DNA of 5,082 bases. Source: Chloroflexota bacterium (GTDB lineage Bacteria > Chloroflexota > Dehalococcoidia > UBA3495). The notes under the pieces were generated by a model. That model was not told the origin of the DNA. It worked only from the letters and a program-made list of their open reading frames with translations, and searched no databases. The translations under genes and the position numbers were made by a program. Of the stretch, positions 1 through 4,301 are shown in pieces. The first letter of the stretch is position 1. Each line of letters begins with the position of its first letter. The DNA lies in NCBI GenBank assembly GCA_022576105.1, contig JACZRM010000150.1:1-5082 (forward strand). Direction: 5' to 3'.

Positions 1-75
1 GATAATGAAGGTGGCTCCCTTGCGTATTCCGGTTTGACCTTCCGCGCTGACCTGGGCCGCGTGGCCGTGGGCCAT
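1..75 (-). CDS. 5' end of an unidentified gene downstream of znuB (partial)
   Basis: An ATG at 75-73 opens a frame of 25 codons that reaches the window edge without a stop. The product begins MAHGHAAQVSAEGQ and continues to GATFII. The start is supported by a very strong Shine-Dalgarno, AAAGGAGG (89-82), six bases before the ATG. The gene lies on the same strand as the znu genes, 142 bp after the znuB stop, so it could be the next member of the operon or have its own promoter; I see no clear promoter in the gap. The N-terminus has two histidines (HGH), which would be tempting in a metal operon, but 25 residues are too few to assign a family and I do not recognise it. The call rests on the ribosome-binding site and the open frame only. 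Confidence 0.55.
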   Translation of the reverse strand, partial: MAHGHAAQVSAEGQTGIRKGATFII

Positions 76-81
76 ATATGG

Positions 82-89
82 CCTCCTTT
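82..89 (-). promoter_or_regulatory. Shine-Dalgarno of the left-edge gene
   Basis: AAAGGAGG on the minus strand, six bases before the ATG at 75-73. It is the best ribosome-binding site on this strand of the window and is the main reason for calling the partial gene. Confidence 0.6.
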
Positions 90-217
90 CGGGCCGGTGG
101 CTTTAATTGCCGGCCAATTTTTGCATCGGTTGGACTGGGGGAGGAATATCCAGGCAGTCCATCGAATCCAAGAATTCTCCACCAGATGTCTACCAGGGAA
201 TCAGTGGTCCGCCCCGG

Positions 218-1093
218 TTAGTCGAAGCCGCCCGAATGACCTTGAAAAACGTTGGCTGCCCGGGTCATCCGGCGGGTTGCCATCGCCAGCCTGCTCTTGA
301 AACTGTTGTAGATCAGCGACAGCACGAACAACATTGTCGAGAACAGCACCACGCTGGGCCCGGAGGAGATATCAAGGTAGAAGCTCAGGTAGATTCCCCC
401 CAGCCCACAGAAAGCTCCAATACCGCTGGACAGCAAGATCATGTTTTTGAAGTTGTCGGTGAGCATCCTGGCGACCACCGGCGGAATCACTATGGCGGCG
501 GCGATCATGGTCACGCCCAGCACCTGCATCGAAACCACGATGGTGGCGGCCAGCACCAGCGAGAACATGGTGTCAACCCAGCCGGTGGGCACGCCGTAGT
601 ACTTGGCCACGTCCGGGTCAAAGGTGGTAAACAGGAACAGCTTGTAACCGACTAGCATAATGACGCCGGTTGCCGCGGTCACCACCGCAATCGCCAGCAA
701 ATCGCCTTCGGTGACGCCCAGAATGTTGCCGAAAAGGGCGGCGTCAAAACTACGGGTGAAGGTCTTGAACCGGCTGATCAGGGCAATTCCCAAGGCAAAA
801 CTGGCGGTGGTGATAATGCCAATCGCCGCATCGGAACCGATCTTTTTCTTGCGGGTAGTCAGCGTGATCAGCAGGGCTGAGATGAATCCCCAGATGCTGG
901 CCCCGATAAAAAAATTGAACGACATGACATAACTGACCACGGCCCCGCCGAACACGGCGTGGGAAAGGCCGTGCCCAATGTAGGCCATCTTACGCAGGAC
1001 AATGTATACCCCGATCAAACCGCACAGACTGCCGACCAGGGTAGCCGCCAGCAGGCCCCGAACAAAAAACTCATACTGCAGCGGCTCAAACAT
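218..1093 (-). CDS. znuB: ABC-3 family metal (Zn/Mn) transporter permease, ZnuB-like
   Basis: Integral membrane subunit of a zinc or manganese importer, forming the transmembrane channel that works with the ATPase and lipoprotein encoded just upstream. The 291-residue length is normal for the ABC-3 (ZnuB/MntB/TroC) family. The protein is strongly hydrophobic, with about eight membrane segments (roughly 13-33, 41-58, 61-80, 90-107, 131-152, a long hydrophobic stretch from about 172 to 210, then 217-237 and 243-265). Family signatures are visible: GHGLSHAVFGG at 40-50, FGNILGVTEGDLL near 121-133, GVTMIAAAIVIPPVVARMLT in the second half, and SSGPSVVL near the end. The ATG overlaps the znuC stop by 8 nt (ATGTTTGA) and is preceded by GGGAGGAAG, so translation is probably coupled to znuC. 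Metal specificity cannot be read from the permease; zinc is inferred from the three-histidine lipoprotein and Fur-type regulator. The C-terminal tail (about 25 residues) is polar and cytoplasmic. Confidence 0.93.
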   Translation of the reverse strand: MFEPLQYEFFVRGLLAATLVGSLCGLIGVYIVLRKMAYIGHGLSHAVFGGAVVSYVMSFNFFIGASIWGFISALLITLTTRKKKIGSDAAIGIITTASFALGIALISRFKTFTRSFDAALFGNILGVTEGDLLAIAVVTAATGVIMLVGYKLFLFTTFDPDVAKYYGVPTGWVDTMFSLVLAATIVVSMQVLGVTMIAAAIVIPPVVARMLTDNFKNMILLSSGIGAFCGLGGIYLSFYLDISSGPSVVLFSTMLFVLSLIYNSFKSRLAMATRRMTRAANVFQGHSGGFD

Positions 1094-2039
1094 GTTCTTC
1101 CTCCCGCCGCCGTCCGGTGTCGCCGACCTCCATTATTATCTCCTCGGGCATTATCTCCTCGGGCATTATATCCTCGGGCAAGATCTCCTTGACTGATACC
1201 ACGGATGATACCGCCGTGTTATCTTCCTCGGAGCCGCGGCCAAAGAAGTGCGGGGTTTCCGCCACCAGGGTCATGCCTTGGTATTGCACCACCGGCATTC
1301 TGGCGCCGTAGGTCCGGTATAAGACGTCCGGCGTGATTACTTCAGAAGGCGGCCCTTCCGCCAGGATGTGACCGTTGAGGCATACCAGCCAGGGCAGGTG
1401 CGCCGCCACCGAGTTTATCTCGTGGGTGGCCAGGATTACGGTAACGCCTTGGTGGTTCAGGTCGTGGAGCAGGTGCATCACTTCGTCCCGGGTCTTGATG
1501 TCCACTCCGCTGGTGGGTTCGTCCAGGAGCAGCAAGCTGGGACTGCTGACCAACGCCCGGGCCAAGAAGACTCGCTGCTGCTGCCCGCCGGAAAGCTCGC
1601 GGATATGCCGTTTCAGCAGATGGGATATGCCCAATCGCTCCATCATTTCCCTGGCCTGCTGCTTGTCCTGAGCCTTGTGCCAGGGGAAGAGGGGATTGAT
1701 CATGGTGCGGCCCATCATAACCGCTTCTTCTACTGTCACCGGAAAATTCCAGTCGATTGTCTCCAGTTGTGGCACGTATCCAGCCCGCGGCTTTTTGCGG
1801 GTGATGGACACTCCGTGTACCGTCACTTCACCCTGGAACAATTTGGCGGCTCCCAATATGGTGCGCAGCAGCGTGGTTTTTCCAGAACCGCTGGGGCCCA
1901 ACAACCCGACAAAATCACCGGGCATGATCCGCAGATTGACCTGGTTCAGAATGCGCTGGCCGTCATAACCCGATGATACGTCCTTTAATTCGACGATGGG
2001 TTCGCCGGAGCTGGGCGTATGTGGGAATGGATGTAGCAT
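1086..2039 (-). CDS. znuC: ABC transporter ATP-binding protein for Zn/Mn uptake, ZnuC-like, with acidic repeat tail
   Basis: Cytoplasmic ATPase powering the metal importer. All nucleotide-binding motifs are intact: Walker A GPSGSGKT (48-55), Q-loop YVPQ (Gln91), signature LSGGQQQR (149-156), Walker B LLLLDEP (169-175), D-loop SGVD (177-180) and switch histidine in ATHE (His206). YVPQ followed by DWNFPVTV is typical of the metal-chelate (ZnuC/MntB-type) subfamily. At 317 residues it is about 60 longer than usual. The excess is a C-terminal extension that ends in an acidic stretch built from the pentapeptide E-(E/D)-I-(M/L)-P, encoded by 15-bp DNA repeats, followed by RRREEEHV. The codons for RRREEE double as the Shine-Dalgarno of znuB, which overlaps by 8 nt. 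The start ATG at 2039 has a good AAGGAAGG 3 nt upstream. The upstream spacer to znuA is 26 nt and includes half of a tandem duplication. Family assignment is firm; the role of the tail is unknown. Confidence 0.94.
   Translation of the reverse strand: MLHPFPHTPSSGEPIVELKDVSSGYDGQRILNQVNLRIMPGDFVGLLGPSGSGKTTLLRTILGAAKLFQGEVTVHGVSITRKKPRAGYVPQLETIDWNFPVTVEEAVMMGRTMINPLFPWHKAQDKQQAREMMERLGISHLLKRHIRELSGGQQQRVFLARALVSSPSLLLLDEPTSGVDIKTRDEVMHLLHDLNHQGVTVILATHEINSVAAHLPWLVCLNGHILAEGPPSEVITPDVLYRTYGARMPVVQYQGMTLVAETPHFFGRGSEEDNTAVSSVVSVKEILPEDIMPEEIMPEEIIMEVGDTGRRREEEHV
1141..1185. repeat. Three tandem 15-bp repeats inside the znuC 3' end
   Basis: On the plus strand the units are TCCTCGGGCATTATC (1141-1155), TCCTCGGGCATTATA (1156-1170) and TCCTCGGGCAAGATC (1171-1185), followed by a partial unit TCCTT (1186-1190). 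The first two differ only at the last base and the third at three positions. Because the unit is a multiple of three the znuC frame is kept, giving repeated acidic pentapeptides (EEIMP, EDIMP) in the ZnuC tail. Such repeats typically vary in copy number by slippage. Confidence 0.9.
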
Positions 2040-2042
2040 GAA

Positions 2043-2050
2043 CCTTCCTT
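2043..2050 (-). promoter_or_regulatory. Shine-Dalgarno of znuC
   Basis: AAGGAAGG on the minus strand, ending 3 nt before the znuC ATG. It supports the ATG at 2039 as the start and sits immediately after the 17-bp tandem duplication. Confidence 0.6.
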
Positions 2051-2084
2051 ATTGGGGATATATCGCTATTGGGGATATATCGCT
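2051..2084. repeat. Perfect 17-bp tandem duplication at the znuA/znuC junction
   Basis: ATTGGGGATATATCGCT occurs twice back to back (2051-2067 and 2068-2084) with no mismatch. On the coding strand the upstream copy supplies the last codons of znuA, and its TAG stop (2068-2066) is created at the copy boundary. With one copy the same frame would end in TAA, directly against the znuC Shine-Dalgarno. The duplication therefore lengthens the intercistronic gap by 17 nt without altering the ZnuA sequence. Confidence 0.95.
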
Positions 2085-3148
2085 GGGCTGGCGCCTTCAA
2101 ACACCAGGCCGGCGTCGAAGCCGTCAAACGCATCGGCGTTGCCCCCCAGGGCCGGCGCCATAATCCTCATGTTTTCCGCCATCAGGCCCAGATAGGTGTG
2201 CTCAGGGTCGCCTGGTTTTCCCGGCAGGTCGTCGTCCCGCAGTTGATCTATGAAAACAGCGCCAGCCTCTTTGGCAATCTGTTCCATGATCGGACTGGGG
2301 AAAACCTCAGAGCCAAATATGGCCGGGACCTGGGCGTCTCGTACCTGGTCGATCAGGCGCGCCATCTCTCTGGCCGACGGCTCGGTGAAGTTTGAGGGTT
2401 GGACTGCGCCGATAATCTCCATCCCATAGCGAGCGCCGAAGAAGGGGAATGAATCATGGTAAGTCAGCAGTTTTCTATGCTGGGGAGGGATGGTCTCCAC
2501 CGATTCGGCGATTCGGCGGTCTAAGTCATGGATGCGAATCTCCAACTTGGCGAAGTTCTCGTTAAAATAATCAGCATTTTTCGGGTCCAGATTCACCAAC
2601 TCATCCCGGATCAGCTCAGCGTACTTCAGGGCCAGGTTTGGGGCCGTCCAGAGGTGGGGATTGGGGTGACCGTCGGATGCCGGGAAAGAGAAGTCAAACA
2701 CCCATTCTTCCCTGGTTGTCGCTTTGTCCCCCAGGGTCAAAATTACTCCGCCGGGTTTCAGGTTGGCCCGCGCCAGGTCAATGCTCGGTTCCTCCAGGAA
2801 CAGGCCGTTGGCCACGAACAGGTCAGCCTGAGACAATATTGACGCTACCGACGGCGCCGGTTCAAAGGTGTGGGAGTTGGCGCCCTCTGGGACGATGCCT
2901 TCCAGCTGGATGCGGGTGCCGCCGATATTTTCCACCAGGCTGGTTATGGGCGACACTGTGGTCACGACTCTTAATTGTTGGCGGTTGGGACTGTTGACTG
3001 TCCGGCCTGCGGCCGAGTCGGTAATTTGACTCTGAGATGAGGCTGGGCTGCAAGCCACAGTAAGAATGAGAGTGACAACCACCAGGAGCGTCTGAATATT
3101 TGTGTGAAAAGGCACGGGGAAACGCACGGTGGATTTAGGCTGGTTCAT
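2066..3148 (-). CDS. znuA: Metal ABC transporter substrate-binding lipoprotein, ZnuA/TroA family
   Basis: Extracytoplasmic solute-binding protein that captures zinc (or manganese) and delivers it to ZnuB/ZnuC. From the chosen ATG the protein has 360 residues. It has a signal peptide with hydrophobic core around 18-31 and a lipobox-like LTVAC with Cys33 as probable lipid anchor (Thr at -3 is less usual than Leu). A polar linker follows, then the cluster A-I fold. Likely metal ligands are His93 (GANSHTFEP), His165 (NPHLW), His231 (YHDSFPFFG) and Asp301 (VFIDQL). Three histidines fit zinc better than the Glu-containing manganese site of PsaA/MntC-type proteins. The long His-rich loop of many zinc-specific members is absent. 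The frame is open 24 codons further upstream, but that part lies inside the regulator gene and would precede the signal peptide, so I start at the ATG at 3148-3146, which overlaps the regulator's end by 14 nt. No strong Shine-Dalgarno precedes it; translational coupling is likely. Confidence 0.93.
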   Translation of the reverse strand: MNQPKSTVRFPVPFHTNIQTLLVVVTLILTVACSPASSQSQITDSAAGRTVNSPNRQQLRVVTTVSPITSLVENIGGTRIQLEGIVPEGANSHTFEPAPSVASILSQADLFVANGLFLEEPSIDLARANLKPGGVILTLGDKATTREEWVFDFSFPASDGHPNPHLWTAPNLALKYAELIRDELVNLDPKNADYFNENFAKLEIRIHDLDRRIAESVETIPPQHRKLLTYHDSFPFFGARYGMEIIGAVQPSNFTEPSAREMARLIDQVRDAQVPAIFGSEVFPSPIMEQIAKEAGAVFIDQLRDDDLPGKPGDPEHTYLGLMAENMRIMAPALGGNADAFDGFDAGLVFEGASPAIYPQ

Positions 3149-3584
3149 TTGGAACGGAACCGCTTTGCCGGCAGGCGGAGCAAGTGCCCGTGATGGTGAA
3201 ATGCTCCAGGTCCGGCTCAAATCCGAACTCGTCCATTAAAGTTGCGCGAAACTCCTCCAGGTAGTGGGGACTTAAATCGAATGCACCGTGGCAGTCCTGG
3301 CAGACCATGTGATGATGTCTCCCGCTGGGATCCGTTGCCTCATAGTGCAGCCGGTCTCCAATGGCTACTTCGGTGACCACCCCCAGGCGCTTGAACAGAT
3401 TGAGGGTGCGATACACGGTGGCTATGTCCAGGTACGGGTACGACTCTTTGGCCCGTCGGAACACCTCGTTCACGCCCAAATGCCCGTTGCTATCGTTGAC
3501 GATAGACAGCACCAGCAGTCGCTGCGGGGTCAGCCGATAACCCTGCTGGCGTAGGATTTCTACGGTTTGTTCGGAATCAATCAT
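3135..3584 (-). CDS. zur: Fur-family metalloregulator, probably the zinc regulator Zur
   Basis: Cytoplasmic DNA-binding repressor of the Fur superfamily, 149 residues, normal length. The N-terminal winged helix contains GYRLTPQR (15-22) and the recognition region DIATVYRTLNLFKRLGVV (53-70). The C-terminal dimerisation domain has the structural zinc site, C95-x2-C98 and C135-x2-C138. By alignment with E. coli Fur, His35, Glu82, His90 and His92 correspond to the regulatory metal site, and His128 to a further ligand. Being the first gene of a znu operon makes zinc sensing the best guess, but Fur, Mur, PerR and Zur cannot be separated safely by motif alone. The ATG at 3584 follows a strong promoter by about 30 nt, and there is no recognisable Shine-Dalgarno in that short leader. 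Its 3' end overlaps znuA by 14 nt, so the regulator and transporter are very likely co-transcribed and jointly autoregulated. Confidence 0.92.
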   Translation of the reverse strand: MIDSEQTVEILRQQGYRLTPQRLLVLSIVNDSNGHLGVNEVFRRAKESYPYLDIATVYRTLNLFKRLGVVTEVAIGDRLHYEATDPSGRHHHMVCQDCHGAFDLSPHYLEEFRATLMDEFGFEPDLEHFTITGTCSACRQSGSVPNEPA

Positions 3585-3596
3585 GCATACAGATGT

Positions 3597-3629
3597 AATT
3601 GCAATTGGTTGCGAGAACTTATTATTGCA
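3597..3629. promoter_or_regulatory. Candidate metal-regulator operator overlapping the operon promoter
   Basis: Two dyad elements lie across the -10 region and predicted start site. One is a perfect 10-bp palindrome AATTGCAATT (3597-3606). The other is an inverted pair TGCAAT (3600-3605) and ATTGCA (3624-3629) spaced by 18 bp. A-T-rich dyads in this position are what a Fur-family repressor would bind to block its own operon. The sequence does not match a Fur or Zur box I know closely, so the assignment is inferred from position. Confidence 0.35.
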
Positions 3630-3648
3630 TAAGCCGTCGGTTTGTCAA
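3621..3648 (-). promoter_or_regulatory. Sigma70-type promoter of the zur-znuACB operon
   Basis: On the minus strand a perfect -35 TTGACA (3648-3643) is separated by 16 bp from AATAAT (3626-3621), five of six matches to the -10 consensus. Transcription would start near 3614, leaving a leader of about 30 nt before the regulator's ATG. It is the strongest promoter-like sequence I find in the window. Confidence 0.75.
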
Positions 3649-3774
3649 GAAATATTCCGCCATTGGTCCAGATACGAAAATGCGGGCATTATCCGCGCCG
3701 GACCGGTTGGCTCGCGATAGGCTTGCCGAGTGGTGTATCCAGGCTGTTGGTATGAACCACGTAGTAGGGGCAGA

Positions 3775-3804
3775 CCTGTGTGTCGGTCCCTGGACGCACA
3801 CAGG
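3775..3804. repeat. REP-like palindrome 1
   Basis: CCTGTGTG (3775-3782) and CACACAGG (3797-3804) form a perfect 8-bp stem around a 14-nt loop. The context GTAGGGGCAGACCTGTGTGTC resembles interspersed palindromes known from many environmental bacterial genomes. No transposase is nearby, and there is no T run that would make it a terminator. Confidence 0.6.
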
Positions 3805-3869
3805 ATGGCCGCAACGAAACCGAGTTTACTCGCCGGATCTATCAGCTTTCCATAAGGCGCGAGTAGTTC

Positions 3870-3893
3870 GGTTCGTGGTGAGCCAGTCGAACC
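3870..3893. repeat. REP-like palindrome 2
   Basis: GGTTCG (3870-3875) and CGAACC (3888-3893) form a perfect 6-bp stem around TGGTGAGCCAGT. An outer GTTC/GAAC pair (3867-3870, 3901-3904) could extend it. The core, GTTCGTGGTGAGCC..GTCGAAC, has the look of a common dispersed short palindromic repeat. Confidence 0.6.
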
Positions 3894-3917
3894 ATGGACG
3901 GAACTTGGTCTACTGTG

Positions 3918-3948
3918 CTTCGACAAGCCGGTCCTGAGCTTGCCGAAG
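3918..3948. repeat. REP-like palindrome 3
   Basis: CTTCGACAAGC (3918-3928) and GCTTGCCGAAG (3938-3948) pair over 11 positions with one mismatch, around a 9-nt loop CGGTCCTGA. It is followed by GGCTCAGCACGAACGG, which looks like the complement of the end of palindrome 2, so the two together may be one composite element of about 100 bp. Confidence 0.65.
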
Positions 3949-4023
3949 TGGCTCAGCACGAACGGATTTTAGGCTTGCCGATGAAAATTTCTTTAAGACC
4001 CCTTCGTCTTGGTGCGAGTTCTC

Positions 4024-4052
4024 TTGACATCTGTATCGGCGGGAGGTAGCAT
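4024..4052 (+). promoter_or_regulatory. Candidate promoter for the DAHP synthase leader
   Basis: TTGACA (4024-4029) is a perfect -35. At the optimal 17-bp spacing lies TAGCAT (4047-4052), four of six matches to the -10. This pairing would place the transcription start at about 4058, on the leader peptide ATG itself, and would leave the Shine-Dalgarno-like GGGAGG (4041-4046) untranscribed. Either the leader mRNA is leaderless or the true -10 lies elsewhere upstream, so only the -35 looks secure. Confidence 0.4.
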
Positions 4053-4057
4053 CACCA

Positions 4058-4150
4058 ATGATGATTAATTCTTGGCTCTCCTACGGGTATTATTACTTTT
4101 TTACTGGCAATGAATTGGCCGGTAAAGGATTGGTGCTCGAAACTCAGTAA
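4058..4150 (+). CDS. Aromatic-amino-acid leader peptide of the DAHP synthase attenuator
   Basis: A 30-codon ORF starting at a double ATG (4058-4063) and ending in TAA at 4148-4150. Residues 6-15 read WLSYGYYYFF: Trp6, Tyr9, Tyr11-13 and Phe14-15, so seven of ten codons specify aromatic amino acids. The remainder (TGNELAGKGLVLETQ) is ordinary. GGGAGG at 4041-4046 lies 11 nt before the first ATG, a slightly long but usable Shine-Dalgarno distance. The ORF is followed by an intrinsic terminator and then by a gene for the first enzyme of aromatic biosynthesis. Slow decoding of the Tyr/Phe (and perhaps Trp) codons when charged tRNA is scarce would stall the ribosome and alter downstream RNA folding, as in the E. 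coli pheA and trp leaders. The peptide itself probably has no function. Codon content, position and terminator make a chance ORF very unlikely. Confidence 0.88.
   Translation: MMINSWLSYGYYYFFTGNELAGKGLVLETQ
4097..4129 (+). promoter_or_regulatory. Leader RNA hairpin overlapping the Phe codons (candidate 1:2 structure)
   Basis: TTTTTTACTGGC (4097-4108) can pair with GCCGGTAAAGGA (4118-4129) over 12 bp, three of them G-U, with loop AATGAATTG. The 5' arm begins at the two Phe codons and lies directly after the three Tyr codons, so a ribosome stalled there would cover it and free the 3' arm. This is the behaviour expected of the 1:2 stem in classical attenuators. It was found by eye, without energy calculation. 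Confidence 0.55.
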
Positions 4151-4173
4151 CAGACCAGGACAGAGCAATTGCC

Positions 4174-4205
4174 AAGACCCCAGCCGGTACAGGTTGGGGT
4201 CTTTT
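4174..4205 (+). terminator. Intrinsic terminator (attenuator) before the DAHP synthase gene
   Basis: AAGACCCCAGCC (4174-4185) pairs with GGTTGGGGTCTT (4192-4203) over 12 bp with one G-U and a 6-nt loop GGTACA, followed by TTTT (4202-4205). The stem is strong; the T tract is short. It sits between the leader peptide stop (4150) and the DAHP synthase start (4302), in the right place to end transcription when aromatic amino acids are plentiful. No gene ends just upstream other than the leader ORF, so it is a regulatory rather than an end-of-operon terminator. Confidence 0.85.
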
Positions 4206-4287
4206 GTGTGCACCCCAGGTTTGCCCGGGTAGGCGATTGGGACGGCCAAGGCTTTCGGTAAGAAATTTGACCCAAGCTAGAGCGAAG

Positions 4288-4293
4288 AGGAGG
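4288..4293 (+). promoter_or_regulatory. Shine-Dalgarno of the DAHP synthase gene
   Basis: AGGAGG, eight bases before the GTG at 4302. This perfect site decides the GTG start; no in-frame ATG lies near, the first internal Met being at residue 89, after conserved core motifs. Confidence 0.8.
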
Positions 4294-4301
4294 AATTAGA
4301 C

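Larger units (their letters stand above)
3649..4023. other. Intergenic region without a convincing gene
   Basis: This stretch lies between the divergent zur and DAHP-synthase leader promoters. Open frames exist on both strands (for example 3599-3937 plus and 3645-3959 minus), but they overlap each other, lack ribosome-binding sites, show no recognisable domain and are built largely from palindromic repeats. I read it as a landing area for short interspersed repeats, listed separately. A small hairpin AAGAC/GTCTT (3995-3999, 4006-4010) is also present. Confidence 0.7.

Noticed and set aside
131..161. 7-bp inverted repeat TGGACTG/CAGTCCA after znuB as a terminator
   Set aside because: The loop is 17 nt, no T run follows on the minus strand, and a same-strand gene starts just after.
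107..655. 182-codon plus-strand open frame opposite znuB
   Set aside because: It is antisense to a clear ABC-3 permease; the His/Gly/Gln-rich product reflects the GC-biased opposite strand.
1368..1976. 202-codon plus-strand open frame opposite znuC
   Set aside because: It is antisense to a complete ABC ATPase with all motifs and has no independent evidence.
3148..3220. 24-codon N-terminal extension of ZnuA with an upstream ATG at 3220
   Set aside because: It lies inside the regulator gene, would put a non-membrane segment before the signal peptide, and has no ribosome-binding site.
3775..3948. CRISPR array in the palindrome cluster
   Set aside because: The repeats are not identical, not evenly spaced, and no cas gene is present.
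3599..3959. Overlapping open frames on both strands of about 100 codons
   Set aside because: They overlap the repeats and each other, have no Shine-Dalgarno, and show no recognisable protein features.
4052..4249. Minus-strand open frame across the attenuator
   Set aside because: It covers the leader peptide and terminator region and has no ribosome-binding site; the plus-strand reading explains the sequence.
4058..4301. T-box riboswitch or other known riboswitch in the DAHP synthase leader
   Set aside because: I see no T-box consensus or other aptamer signature, whereas the aromatic-codon ORF plus terminator fits ribosome-mediated attenuation.
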